Program-made: the position numbers and the translations under genes
Notes under the pieces: generated by a model
The model's database searches: none
What the model was told of the DNA's origin: nothing
Seen by the model: only the letters and a program-made list of their open reading frames with translations
From: HGM11525 sp036307445
GTDB lineage: Bacteria; Bacillota; Clostridia; UBA1381
Direction of reading: 5' to 3'
NCBI GenBank assembly: GCA_036307445.1
Contig: JAXJXP010000029.1
Coordinates: 1 to 64,000, forward strand
Length of the DNA stretch: 64,000 bases
In this document: one piece after another, positions 56,816 to 64,000 of the stretch
Numbering within the stretch: the first letter of the stretch is position 1
How the letters are laid out: the number at the start of each line of letters is the position of its first letter

Positions 56816-58585
56816 ATGGCACTTGACAGTATTGCTGTTTCAGCTCTTATAAAAGAATTAAATGCTGCTCTCATCGATGGCAGAATTGATAAAATTCATC
56901 AGCCGGAGCGTGATGAGCTTACTGTTTCTGTCCGCACTTTTTCCGACAGCTTTAAGCTTGTAATAAGCGCAAGTCCGTCAAATGCGAGAGTTCATTTTAC
57001 AGATACAGGAAAGGAAAATCCCAAAACAGCACCGATGTTTTGTATGCTGCTTAGAAAGCATATTCAGGGCGGCAAAATTATATCTGTTTCACAGCCAGAT
57101 TTTGAACGTATTATCGATATAACAGTTCAAACAAGAAACGAGCTTGGGGATATTGTATTAAGGCATCTGATTGTTGAGCTTACAGGCAGAAATGCAAATA
57201 TAATTCTGACCGATGAAAATAGCCGGATCATCGAGGCGGCAAGGCACATAGACTTTACTCAAAGTTCAGTAAGACAGATTTTACCCGGTCTTACCTATCT
57301 TTCTCCGCCTCCGCAGAATAAAATACCATTCCTTGACTCAAAGAGAGATTTTGATTTAAGCTTTGACGATATCACTATAACAGCACAATCTGCTCTTATG
57401 GCAGAAATGTCAGGTATAAGTCCTATTTTTGCAAGAGAGGTAATATATCGTGTTACAAACCGTACTGATACAATGGCGTCAACCCTATCAATTGATGACA
57501 AAAATCAAATAATTACTCTTTTGAACCATTATCGGTTAAAAGCATCAAATGGCGAGTTTTCTCCTGTTGTTATAACAGAAAAAGAAACAGGAAGAATTAT
57601 TGACTTTTCACCATTTGATATTTCACAATATGAGAGCGCATGCGAAATTACATCATTTTCTAAAATGGCCGATGCAATTGAGTGCTTTTACAGCACACGA
57701 GCATCAAAGGAAAGACTAAAGCAGCGTTCAGCAGACCTTTTGAAGCTTGTCAATTCTAACTTAGAGCGTTTATCAAAAAAGCTGATTATTCAGCAAAAGA
57801 CATTAAAGGATGCCGAAAACAAAGAAAAATACAGGCGTTTCGGGGACCTTATCACTTCTTCATTATATATGATTAAGCCTGGAATGACAGAGGCTCAGGT
57901 ACCCGATTATTTTGAGTCTGACGCACCTACTGTCAAAATACCTCTTTCACCACAGCTTTCTCCTGCAGAAAACGCACAAAAGTATTATAAAAGATATACA
58001 AAAGCAAAAAATGCAGAAATCGAGGTAAACAAACAGCTTGAAAGCACCTTGACTGAAACCGAGTACCTGCAAAGTACACTTTCCTTTATAGAAAACTGCA
58101 CAACCTTATCTGATATCAACGCTATAAGGTTAGAACTTTTACAGGAAGGGTATATAAAATCACATACAAACAACAGAAAAAAGCAGAAAGAGTCAGGTTC
58201 AATCCCCTATCACTTTATATCCAGCGACGGCTTTGACATATATGTCGGCAAGAATAATCTGCAAAATGATTTACTTACACTCAAGTTTGCAAACAATCAG
58301 GACATATGGTTTCATACAAAAAAAATTCACGGCTCACATACTGTCATAAAGCTTGGTCTTGATAAGCAAGTACCTAAGAACACACTTATTGAAGCGGCAC
58401 AGCTTGCCGCATATTACTCAAAAGCACGCGAATCAGGTCAGGTACCGGTTGACTATACAACCATTAAAAATGTCAAAAAACCAAACGGTGCTAAACCCGG
58501 AATGGTCATCTACGACAACTACAACACAATATATGCTACTCCAAAGTCTCCAGAGGAACTAAATCTTAAGATGATGGATAAGTAA
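56816..58585 (+). CDS. rqcH: Ribosome quality-control protein RqcH (NFACT family)
   Basis: A 589-residue NFACT protein, homologue of eukaryotic Rqc2 and long annotated as fibronectin-binding. It adds alanine tails to nascent chains on split 50S subunits. The NFACT-N domain (about 1-270) starts LDSIAVSALIKELNAAL and includes FCMLLRKHIQGGKI. A coiled-coil middle (about 295-440) and the NFACT-R domain with NQDIWFHTKKIHGSHTVIK follow. AAGGAG lies 10 bases before the ATG. The length is normal. Confidence 0.94.
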   Translation: MALDSIAVSALIKELNAALIDGRIDKIHQPERDELTVSVRTFSDSFKLVISASPSNARVHFTDTGKENPKTAPMFCMLLRKHIQGGKIISVSQPDFERIIDITVQTRNELGDIVLRHLIVELTGRNANIILTDENSRIIEAARHIDFTQSSVRQILPGLTYLSPPPQNKIPFLDSKRDFDLSFDDITITAQSALMAEMSGISPIFAREVIYRVTNRTDTMASTLSIDDKNQIITLLNHYRLKASNGEFSPVVITEKETGRIIDFSPFDISQYESACEITSFSKMADAIECFYSTRASKERLKQRSADLLKLVNSNLERLSKKLIIQQKTLKDAENKEKYRRFGDLITSSLYMIKPGMTEAQVPDYFESDAPTVKIPLSPQLSPAENAQKYYKRYTKAKNAEIEVNKQLESTLTETEYLQSTLSFIENCTTLSDINAIRLELLQEGYIKSHTNNRKKQKESGSIPYHFISSDGFDIYVGKNNLQNDLLTLKFANNQDIWFHTKKIHGSHTVIKLGLDKQVPKNTLIEAAQLAAYYSKARESGQVPVDYTTIKNVKKPNGAKPGMVIYDNYNTIYATPKSPEELNLKMMDK

Positions 58586-58593
58586 TCTTCGTT

Positions 58594-58640
58594 AAATTCC
58601 ACAAATTCCGACAGTATGTACTGTTGTTTTTGTGGAATTT
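58594..58640 (+). terminator. Hairpin after rqcH
   Basis: Outer 12-bp stem AAATTCCACAAA/TTTGTGGAATTT and inner stem ACAGTA/TACTGT. The T-run is inside the stem, so termination may be inefficient. Confidence 0.6.
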
Positions 58641-58653
58641 GCTTATCAGAGTA

Positions 58654-58682
58654 TTGACAAATTATTATGATAATGGTATGAT
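58654..58682 (+). promoter_or_regulatory. sigH promoter
   Basis: TTGACA (58654-58659), 17 bases, TATGAT (58677-58682), followed by GGAG and the ATG at 58718. Confidence 0.8.
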
Positions 58683-58717
58683 ATAAATATCATATTATGA
58701 GTATTCGGAGCTGAAGA

Positions 58718-59326
58718 ATGGATAAGCTTAATGAACAGGAACTCTGCAGACTTTCTGACGAGGAAGTAGCAACACTTGCAGCAAATGGCAGTAAAGTCGC
58801 AGCAGACCACCTTATCGCACGTTACCGCAATTATGTTTATAAATGTGCATCATCTTACTTTGTAAACGGTGGAGATAAAGAGGACATTGTTCAGGAGGGT
58901 ATGATTGGCCTTTACAAAGCTATCCGAGATTTCAACTCCGACATTTCGTGCTGTTTTTCTGTTTTTGCGGCAACCTGTATTAAAAGGCAGATTATATCTG
59001 CTGTCAAAGCATCTACCCGTAAAAAGCACCTGCCACTTAATTCCTATATATCTCTTTCGGACACGGAATCGGAACACGAAAGTGCAGCACCTGAGATTAA
59101 CGAGCCGTTATCGGTTATACTCGATAAAGAGTACAAAAGACGTGTTTCTGTTAAAATCAGCAAAAAGCTCAGCAAGCTGGAGTTAAAGGTTCTTTATTGC
59201 TATTTGGACGGAATGAGTTATCAAGATATAGCCAATTTAATTGGTAAAAATACCAAGGCTGTTGATAACGCAATATCAAGGATCAAAAAGAAGCTGTTAT
59301 TCCTTCTTGGCAAGGATGACGAATAA
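58718..59326 (+). CDS. sigH: RNA polymerase sigma-H factor
   Basis: A 202-residue sigma-70 family factor for the onset of sporulation. Region 2 has HLIARYRNYVYKCASSYF, DKEDIVQEGMIGLYKAIRDF and FAATCIKRQIISAVKA. Region 4 has LSKLELKVLYCYLDGMSY and IANLIGKNTKAVDNAISRIK. The N-terminus DEEVATLAANGSKVAAD is typical of SigH. In Bacillus it is found near secE/rpmG; here its neighbour is a zinc-ribbon gene. Confidence 0.93.
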   Translation: MDKLNEQELCRLSDEEVATLAANGSKVAADHLIARYRNYVYKCASSYFVNGGDKEDIVQEGMIGLYKAIRDFNSDISCCFSVFAATCIKRQIISAVKASTRKKHLPLNSYISLSDTESEHESAAPEINEPLSVILDKEYKRRVSVKISKKLSKLELKVLYCYLDGMSYQDIANLIGKNTKAVDNAISRIKKKLLFLLGKDDE

Positions 59327-59328
59327 AT

Positions 59329-59386
59329 CTGTCTGTAGCTTAAGTAAAGCAGGTGGTACGATATGGGTGCAAGTCCCATCAGGCAG
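59329..59386 (+). ncRNA. Structured RNA element between sigH and the zinc-ribbon gene
   Basis: Three bases after the sigH stop, CTGTCTG (59329-59335) pairs with CAGGCAG (59380-59386). Inside are two hairpins, GCTT/AAGC and ATGGG/CCCAT with a TGCAAGT loop, forming a three-way junction. There is no terminator, and the zinc-ribbon start is 40 bases further. It may be a leader element or part of an older structured RNA; the ATGGGTGCAAGTCCCAT piece recalls group II intron domain I, but no other intron part is present. Confidence 0.45.
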
Positions 59387-59425
59387 GAAGAAAATATTAT
59401 AAATAAATCAAAGTGAGGGAAAAAT

Positions 59426-59692
59426 ATGTACGAAGATAAGACACTTGTTTGTAAAGATTGCGGAAACGAATTTGTCTTTACAGCAGGCGAACAGGAGTTC
59501 TATGCAGAGAAAGGTTTCCAGAATGAACCAATGCGTTGTAAAGATTGCCGCCAGGCTCGCAAGAACTCACAAAGACAAAGAGAATTTTATGAAATTGTTT
59601 GCGCTGATTGCGGAAAGGTTGACAAGGTTCCGTTCTTACCCAAGAATGATAAGCCTGTATACTGCAGTGAGTGCTTTGAAAACCATAAGTAA
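59426..59692 (+). CDS. Zinc-ribbon protein with two CxxC domains
   Basis: An 88-residue soluble protein. Two zinc ribbons are visible: LVCKDCGNEFVFTAGEQEFY with CKDC further on, and IVCADCGKVDKVPF with YCSECF. The first matches the common clostridial zinc-ribbon domain (EFVFTAGEQEFYAEKG), and the second is the CxxC_CxxC type. Many copies of such genes occur in Firmicutes, without established function. AGTGAGGG precedes the ATG. It may be cotranscribed with sigH. Confidence 0.85.
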   Translation: MYEDKTLVCKDCGNEFVFTAGEQEFYAEKGFQNEPMRCKDCRQARKNSQRQREFYEIVCADCGKVDKVPFLPKNDKPVYCSECFENHK

Positions 59693-59770
59693 TATCCCTG
59701 CTTTGATTTGAGAATGGGATAGGTATTATATCTTTAGTACCACCGGATAATAGTACATAGCTTTTATATT

Positions 59771-59803
59771 AAAAGGCAGAACGACGTGTGCGTTCTGCCT
59801 TTT
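59771..59803. terminator. Terminator between convergent genes
   Basis: Perfect 13-bp stem AAAAGGCAGAACG/CGTTCTGCCTTTT with 7-base loop and T-rich flanks on both strands. Confidence 0.88.
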
Positions 59804-59807
59804 AGTT

Positions 59808-61322
59808 TTACATTGTAGGAATTATAAGCCTTTTGCCCTTTTCCACAGGAAGACCTTCATCAATATTATTAAGCTCTGCTACCATCGTTGGATCTGTTTT
59901 ATATTCCTTTGCAATTTCCCATACACTTTCTCCGCCCTTTGCAAAAAAGATTATTAGCTGATTTGTTCCGGTTTCTTCTCCTCGTTCGATTTCTCTTATC
60001 ATATTTATATCCTTTTCCATCCTGTTACTTGTATTAAATTCAACAGCAGCACGGATTTCAACATCTCCGGCACCTGTTAGAGTATAGCTTATATGTTCGC
60101 ACTCAGCGGTTATCATTAGCTCCCCCGCTTCCTTTATATCAAAGGTATGCATAACAGGTATCTCTGCTTTTCTGCAGCAAACAGGGTTTTCGCTGTTGTC
60201 TGAAAGGTAAAGCACAGATACATCCAAGACACTGTTTGCTGTTACAGTGTTGTCATTCTTTTCGGTAGATACAATACGCGGTTTAGCAACAACATTATAT
60301 ACTGTCGCAATTTGCGGCATACGCGAATCGGCTGTTATAACCTCTCTAATGCTTTTTACAGCTGACGGCAATGTAATAATTCTTTCTGTTTTAATCACAT
60401 CGCTGTTGCACTTAGTTTCTGCACCAAAGCAGTAGCAATCGCAAAGACAGCAAATCCTTTCATCACGTCTTACCATAATTTCTGCACGGACAAGAATTTC
60501 TATGTTAATATAATTTTCTCCGTTAGAGCCAGTTCCTTTCTGGCAACTTTTTTCTACAATTACGCAGCCTACCTCAACACTATCTGTTTCCTCAATCCCT
60601 GAAACCTCAAATACCTCTGTAAAAGGAAACCTTGCATCAGTATTCTTTATACTATTATTTTCATCACAGTAAAGTACTGTTACCGCGACTATTCCCTTTA
60701 CAATTACTTTATTTCCGGCAATACGCACTTCTTTGTCAGTAACAGATGCGTCACACTTTATTACCTCAAGATTTTGACAATTCCCCAATTCAAGCTGTTC
60801 TTTTATTAAAAATTCACATTCGTCGTTTGTCAGCATTCGATAAAGATTGACTTCGTTACATTTATACGCAGCATCTGTAGAATTTACCGAAGTTATGTAC
60901 TCAATTTCTCTGTTTTCAAATAACTCACAGTCCACAGAAACTATTGCCTTTAATGAAATCTTTCTTGAATTTATAAGATTTATATCAAGTTGTTCAATAT
61001 CGCACATTAACTTAATACACATATCATCCTTTATCTCAGGAGAATCAATAATGTCATTAAATTCAAAAACTGTCGGTAAAGTTTTAACACCACTATCTTC
61101 CCCGTCAGGCAGGTATATTACATCAGCAAAAACCTTACCCTCAAAGCTTATTCTGCCGTTTGTCAGAGTTTTTTTGACAATCGAACAGGTTGCATCAACA
61201 TGCAGTATTTTCAAAATGTCCGGATTTCTATCCGGTACTATCACATTACATTCACTGTTACATCTCATACTCCGCTCAAGCACACGAGCCGATGCAGTAA
61301 TCTGCTCTCTAACCACTTCCAT
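59808..61322 (-). CDS. SPOCS (DUF3794) repeat protein with C-terminal LysM
   Basis: A 504-residue protein. Three DUF3794/SPOCS modules are recognisable from repeats of the kind NPDILKILHVDATCSIVKKT, CNSDVIKTERIITLPSAVKSI and MPQIATVYNVVAKPRIVST (each a separate segment). A LysM domain closes the protein (SVWEIAKEYKTDPTMVAELN, then GKRLIIP). Members of this family are spore coat or cortex-associated in clostridia. No signal peptide is present, which fits assembly from the mother cell. GGAGG lies 12 bases upstream. The hairpin of the convergent... of the preceding rhaB gene overlaps its promoter zone. Confidence 0.9.
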   Translation of the reverse strand: MEVVREQITASARVLERSMRCNSECNVIVPDRNPDILKILHVDATCSIVKKTLTNGRISFEGKVFADVIYLPDGEDSGVKTLPTVFEFNDIIDSPEIKDDMCIKLMCDIEQLDINLINSRKISLKAIVSVDCELFENREIEYITSVNSTDAAYKCNEVNLYRMLTNDECEFLIKEQLELGNCQNLEVIKCDASVTDKEVRIAGNKVIVKGIVAVTVLYCDENNSIKNTDARFPFTEVFEVSGIEETDSVEVGCVIVEKSCQKGTGSNGENYINIEILVRAEIMVRRDERICCLCDCYCFGAETKCNSDVIKTERIITLPSAVKSIREVITADSRMPQIATVYNVVAKPRIVSTEKNDNTVTANSVLDVSVLYLSDNSENPVCCRKAEIPVMHTFDIKEAGELMITAECEHISYTLTGAGDVEIRAAVEFNTSNRMEKDINMIREIERGEETGTNQLIIFFAKGGESVWEIAKEYKTDPTMVAELNNIDEGLPVEKGKRLIIPTM

Positions 61323-61353
61323 TTTCTCTTCAATCCTCCAAATTTGTATATTA

Positions 61354-61388
61354 AGAAAAGCTCTCTCACAGTAATACTATGAGAGAGC
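61354..61388 (-). terminator. rhaB terminator
   Basis: Perfect 9-bp stem GCTCTCTCA/TGAGAGAGC with 11-base loop, then TTTTCTT on the minus strand. Confidence 0.8.
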
Positions 61389-61406
61389 CTAAAAAATTAT
61401 TCTATA

Positions 61407-62888
61407 TTATTTTATTATTTCAAGCCACTTTGCATAAGCATTATCCCATGCTTGTGAATCCTCTGGCTCATACCTTGCAATATCAAAGGAATTTTTAACA
61501 ACCTTTCTTCCTTCATTAAGATCTGAAATTGCACCGACTGCCATTGCCTGAACAAGAACATTGCCTATACTTGTCGCCTCAACCGGACCTGCTTCAACAA
61601 CTCGCTTAGTAGCATTTGCGGTAAAGCGGCAAATCATCTTGTCCTTAATGCCACCGCCAACAATATGAACACTGTTGTACTTTTTACCATTAACAGCCTC
61701 CATACCCTCAATTGTCTGACGGTACTTAAATGCAAGGCTTTCTGCGATACAACGAACAATTTCGCCCTTTGTTTCAGGAACCTTCTGTCCTGTCTTTTCG
61801 CAGTATTCACGGATTCTTCTGGGCATATTACCAGGTGTCTGAAATGCCGGATAGTCAGGGTCAATAAGACTTGCAAACGGTGTAGCCTCATTAGCCTGTT
61901 TTTCTAGCTCGTCAAAGCTCAAAAGCTCGCCTTCTCTATCCCACTGTCTGCGTGATTCCTGAATGAGCCACAAGCCCATTATGCTCTTAAGGAAACGGAT
62001 TGTCTTATTAACTCCACCCTCATTTGTATAGTTGTAGTTAAGCGCATCCTCCGAAACATTAGGTGTGTCAAGCTCTACACCCATCAATGACCATGTTCCG
62101 CTCGAAATATAGATAAAATCCTTTTCATCAAGAACAGGTACAGATGCAACTGCTGAGCCTGTATCGTGTGATGCAACCGCAATTACAGGCACTTCTGCAA
62201 TGCCAAGCTCTTCTGCAAGCTCTGGCTTAACAGTACCGACAACCTCTCCAGGATATACCATTTCAGGAAAAATATCAGTAGGTATGTCAAATTTTTCAAG
62301 CAAATCCTTTGCCCAAGTATGTGTTCTCGAATCGAACATCTGTGATGTCGATGCAATTGTGTACTCAACCTTTTTCTTACCTGTCAAGAAGAAATTGAAA
62401 AGGTCCGGCATAAAGAGCATTGTTTTAGCATTTTCCAAAGTTACATCATTAGAAATCTTAGCAGACAAAAGCTGGAACAGAGTATTGAACCAGTTAAATG
62501 CAATTCCTGTTTCTGCATAAATCTCTTCTTTTGGTACAACTGCAAATGCTTTATCGTACATTCCGTCTGTACGTGTATCACGATAGTGATAAGGATTACC
62601 TAAAAGCTTGTCATTAGCATCTAAAAGACCGTAATCAACACCCCATGTATCAATGCCGATACAGTCGATATCTCTGTCGCCCGAATTTGCACATTTTAAT
62701 ATTCCCTGCTTAATCTCAAAGAAAAGACGAAGAACGTCCCAATGCAATGAACCGTTAATATCAACAGGGTCATTGGAAAATCTATGCTTCTCCTCAAGTG
62801 TTATTTTTTCTCCGTCAAACGTTGCAAGCATTGCTCTGCCGCTTGATGCACCAAAGTCAAACGCCAAAAACTTATAATTCTTTTTCAT
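61407..62888 (-). CDS. rhaB: Rhamnulokinase-type FGGY sugar kinase
   Basis: A 493-residue FGGY kinase. FLAFDFGASSGRAMLATFDG (phosphate 1 loop), IGIDTWGVDYGLLD, NPYHYRDTRTDGM, AVASHDTGSAVASVP and YISSGTWSLMGVE are the rhamnulokinase pattern, phosphorylating L-rhamnulose at O-1. The start at 62888 has AAAGGAG at 8 bases. No rhaA, rhaD or regulator lies beside it, so the gene is isolated from a full rhamnose pathway here. Confidence 0.9.
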   Translation of the reverse strand: MKKNYKFLAFDFGASSGRAMLATFDGEKITLEEKHRFSNDPVDINGSLHWDVLRLFFEIKQGILKCANSGDRDIDCIGIDTWGVDYGLLDANDKLLGNPYHYRDTRTDGMYDKAFAVVPKEEIYAETGIAFNWFNTLFQLLSAKISNDVTLENAKTMLFMPDLFNFFLTGKKKVEYTIASTSQMFDSRTHTWAKDLLEKFDIPTDIFPEMVYPGEVVGTVKPELAEELGIAEVPVIAVASHDTGSAVASVPVLDEKDFIYISSGTWSLMGVELDTPNVSEDALNYNYTNEGGVNKTIRFLKSIMGLWLIQESRRQWDREGELLSFDELEKQANEATPFASLIDPDYPAFQTPGNMPRRIREYCEKTGQKVPETKGEIVRCIAESLAFKYRQTIEGMEAVNGKKYNSVHIVGGGIKDKMICRFTANATKRVVEAGPVEATSIGNVLVQAMAVGAISDLNEGRKVVKNSFDIARYEPEDSQAWDNAYAKWLEIIK

Positions 62889-62918
62889 AGCATAAGCTCC
62901 TTTATGTATATTACTATA

Positions 62919-62947
62919 ATTATACAAAACTTAGTTTGTTCTGTCAA
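62919..62947 (-). promoter_or_regulatory. rhaB promoter
   Basis: Minus strand TTGACA (62947-62942), 17 bases, TATAAT (62924-62919), a perfect consensus. Confidence 0.88.
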
Positions 62948-62954
62948 TAATGAC

Positions 62955-62983
62955 TTGAAAAATTATCCGAAATAATATATAAT
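62955..62983 (+). promoter_or_regulatory. Promoter of the TSCPD gene
   Basis: TTGAAA (62955-62960), 17 bases, TATAAT (62978-62983). It diverges from the rhaB promoter with 7 bases between the -35 boxes. Confidence 0.75.
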
Positions 62984-63021
62984 AAAATCAAAAAAGAAAT
63001 TATAAGGGACGGATTAGATTT

Positions 63022-63282
63022 ATGGCAAAGTTTTCATTTACACCAAGAGGTGTTTGTTCGGCACAAATTGATTTTGAAATTGAGGATGGAATTGTTCACA
63101 ACGTGCAATTTACCCGCGGTTGCAGCGGCAATACACAAGGCGTTGCCAAGCTATGTGAAGGCAGAGAAGCTAAAGAGCTGATTTCTCTTTTAAAAGGAAC
63201 TGATTGTAATATGCGCGGCACCTCCTGCCCCGACCAGCTTGCTAAGGCTTTGGAATTAGGTTTAGCTGAGCTGAATAAATAA
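63022..63282 (+). CDS. TIGR03905-type TSCPD domain protein
   Basis: An 86-residue protein. It matches the short TSCPD family: FTPRGVCSAQIDFEIEDG, VQFTRGCSGNTQGVAKLCEG and GTSCPDQLAKAL near the end, with the TSCPD motif. The related domain occurs at the C-terminus of vitamin B12-dependent ribonucleotide reductase and may bind zinc. The function of the free form is unknown. AAGGGA lies about 14 bases from the ATG. Length is standard. Confidence 0.9.
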   Translation: MAKFSFTPRGVCSAQIDFEIEDGIVHNVQFTRGCSGNTQGVAKLCEGREAKELISLLKGTDCNMRGTSCPDQLAKALELGLAELNK

Positions 63283-63367
63283 TATAAAAGGAGTATTTCT
63301 TTAACGCACTCGTTTTTCCGCCTGAACAATTATTAATAAATTTTATTTCTTTTTCCAAAATTTATAT

Positions 63368-63397
63368 TGAATACAAATATCAAAACAGCACAAAATA
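63368..63397 (+). promoter_or_regulatory. Candidate sigma-G promoter of the SASP gene
   Basis: TGAATA (63368-63373; GAATA fits GHATR), 17 bases, CAAAATA (63391-63397; 6 of 7 against CATNHTA). Its position upstream of a SASP gene favours a forespore promoter, but the leader would be about 60 bases. Confidence 0.45.
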
Positions 63398-63466
63398 CCT
63401 GTGTAGTCGACAGAAATCGATTATAAATAAGCACGGCGAAAGTGCAAAAATTTTGGAGGAAGAAAA

Positions 63467-63658
63467 ATGAGTAAGTCAAAGATTGTTGTCCCCGAGGCAA
63501 AGAAGGCAATGGAAAATTTCAAAATGGAAGCCGCTAATGAAGTTGGGGTAAATTTGAAGCAGGGTTATAACGGAGACCTCACTTCAAGACAGGCAGGTTC
63601 AATCGGCGGACAGATGGTTAAGAAGATGATTGAAGATTACGAAAACAAGATTAAATAA
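63467..63658 (+). CDS. Alpha/beta-type small acid-soluble spore protein
   Basis: A 63-residue spore DNA-binding protein that saturates the forespore chromosome and is cut by Gpr during germination. The family motifs are AMENFKMEAANEVGV (the Gpr cleavage region, with Glu-Val) and NGDLTSRQAGSIGGQMVKKM. GGAGG lies upstream. Monocistronic, with a terminator after it. The length is typical of clostridial SASP. Confidence 0.97.
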   Translation: MSKSKIVVPEAKKAMENFKMEAANEVGVNLKQGYNGDLTSRQAGSIGGQMVKKMIEDYENKIK

Positions 63659-63750
63659 GTAATCCTTTCGTAATCGGCGCATATTTTCTGTTAAGCTCAC
63701 TGTAATAGATGATACTACAAGCTTGATATCAAGAAAATAGCCAGCAACGA

Positions 63751-63796
63751 AGACAGACACTTTGAAAATATTCTTTTCAAAGCGTCTGTCTTTTTG
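63751..63796 (+). terminator. SASP terminator
   Basis: Long imperfect stem (AGACAGAC with GTCTGTCT and CTTTGAAAA with TTTTCAAAG) followed by TTTTT on the plus strand. Confidence 0.8.
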
Positions 63797-63799
63797 TAT

Positions 63800-64000
63800 T
63801 TATTCATAATCTACTACATTTACCCATGAAAGTAAGAATTCTCTTTCTTCAGGCTTGCCCTTGACTGACTGAGATGCAGCTACAATTGGCATCCATTTCT
63901 GTACATACTGTTTTGCAGTATCACTCTTTTTACAGAACAAATCAAGATACTTTTTTGCCACGTCTTCCTTGCCTTCAAGGCAGAAGAGAAGATATGTTCT
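63800..64000 (-). CDS. C-terminal fragment of an unrecognised protein
   Basis: The last 66 codons of a gene that runs off the right edge on the minus strand. The end is soluble and mixed helical (for example KEDVAKKYLDLFCKKS and KPEEREFLLSWVNVVDYE). I do not recognise the family with confidence. It lies convergent to the SASP gene, with the SASP terminator between. Confidence 0.75.
   Translation of the reverse strand, partial: RTYLLFCLEGKEDVAKKYLDLFCKKSDTAKQYVQKWMPIVAASQSVKGKPEEREFLLSWVNVVDYE

Noticed and set aside
59361..59386. Group II intron remnant after sigH
   Set aside because: Only one short hairpin is reminiscent; no domain V, reverse transcriptase or intron boundaries are present.

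Overview
The window looks like a chromosome segment of a low-GC, endospore-forming anaerobe of the class Clostridia, probably from an animal gut. Spore genes (spoVAD, spoVAE, sigH, an alpha/beta SASP, a SPOCS-LysM coat-type protein, cwlD, ricT) indicate a spore former. Pyruvate formate-lyase, reverse rubrerythrin, rubredoxin and a 2[4Fe-4S] ferredoxin indicate anaerobic metabolism. A bile salt hydrolase homologue suggests the gut. The species cannot be named from the sequence. I see no rRNA, CRISPR array, insertion sequence, prophage or integrase.

Layout. 1-10724 (-): one collinear run, alaS-truB-ribF-pth-mfd, a PrsA-like foldase, a copper amine oxidase N-domain/DUF3298 protein and a cut-off nicotinamidase-like gene, behind a strong promoter at 10770-10798. 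10943-16228 (+): a WalR/WalK two-component operon with YycH- and YycI-like genes and an unknown secreted protein preceded by a consensus WalR box. 16340-20086 (-): serA, serC, cwlD and ppa. 20104-27570 (-): aspS, hisS, three tandem M42 aminopeptidases and murD. 27789-29452 (+): an Lrp/AsnC regulator and an aminotransferase. 29491-32446 (-): a BlaI repressor, a BlaR1-type M56 protein fused to an M23 domain, and an SLH protein. 32579-36909 (-): the potABCD polyamine transporter behind a long structured RNA. 36973-42799 (-): MgtC, YitT, small unknown proteins, bile salt hydrolase, tRNA-Lys with a duplicated 3' end and terminator, and a SulP transporter. 42924-45184 (-): a 41-aa protein, a 6S-like RNA, and a GGGtGRT protein with a NifU-like scaffold. 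45468-47220 (+): PerR/Fur, reverse rubrerythrin, ferritin and rubredoxin behind a Fur box. 47261-53457 (-): phosphohexomutase, a pyruvate formate-lyase split into two genes with a 58-aa protein between them, ferredoxin, ricT, then spoVAE. 53459-55608 (-): spoVAD, relQ and a zinc-ribbon membrane protein. 55699-55799 (-): a candidate small RNA. 55964-59692 (+): degV, rqcH, sigH and a zinc-ribbon protein. The right end carries the SPOCS-LysM gene, rhaB, a TSCPD protein, a SASP and a cut-off gene.

The least ordinary material is the RNA and regulatory content and three unusual gene architectures: the split pyruvate formate-lyase, the M56-M23 fusion whose M23 domain has lost a catalytic His, and the extra gene in the WalRK operon. 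Most of the rest is core metabolism. Coding starts were set from Shine-Dalgarno spacing and family N-termini, and several differ from the longest possible reading frame.
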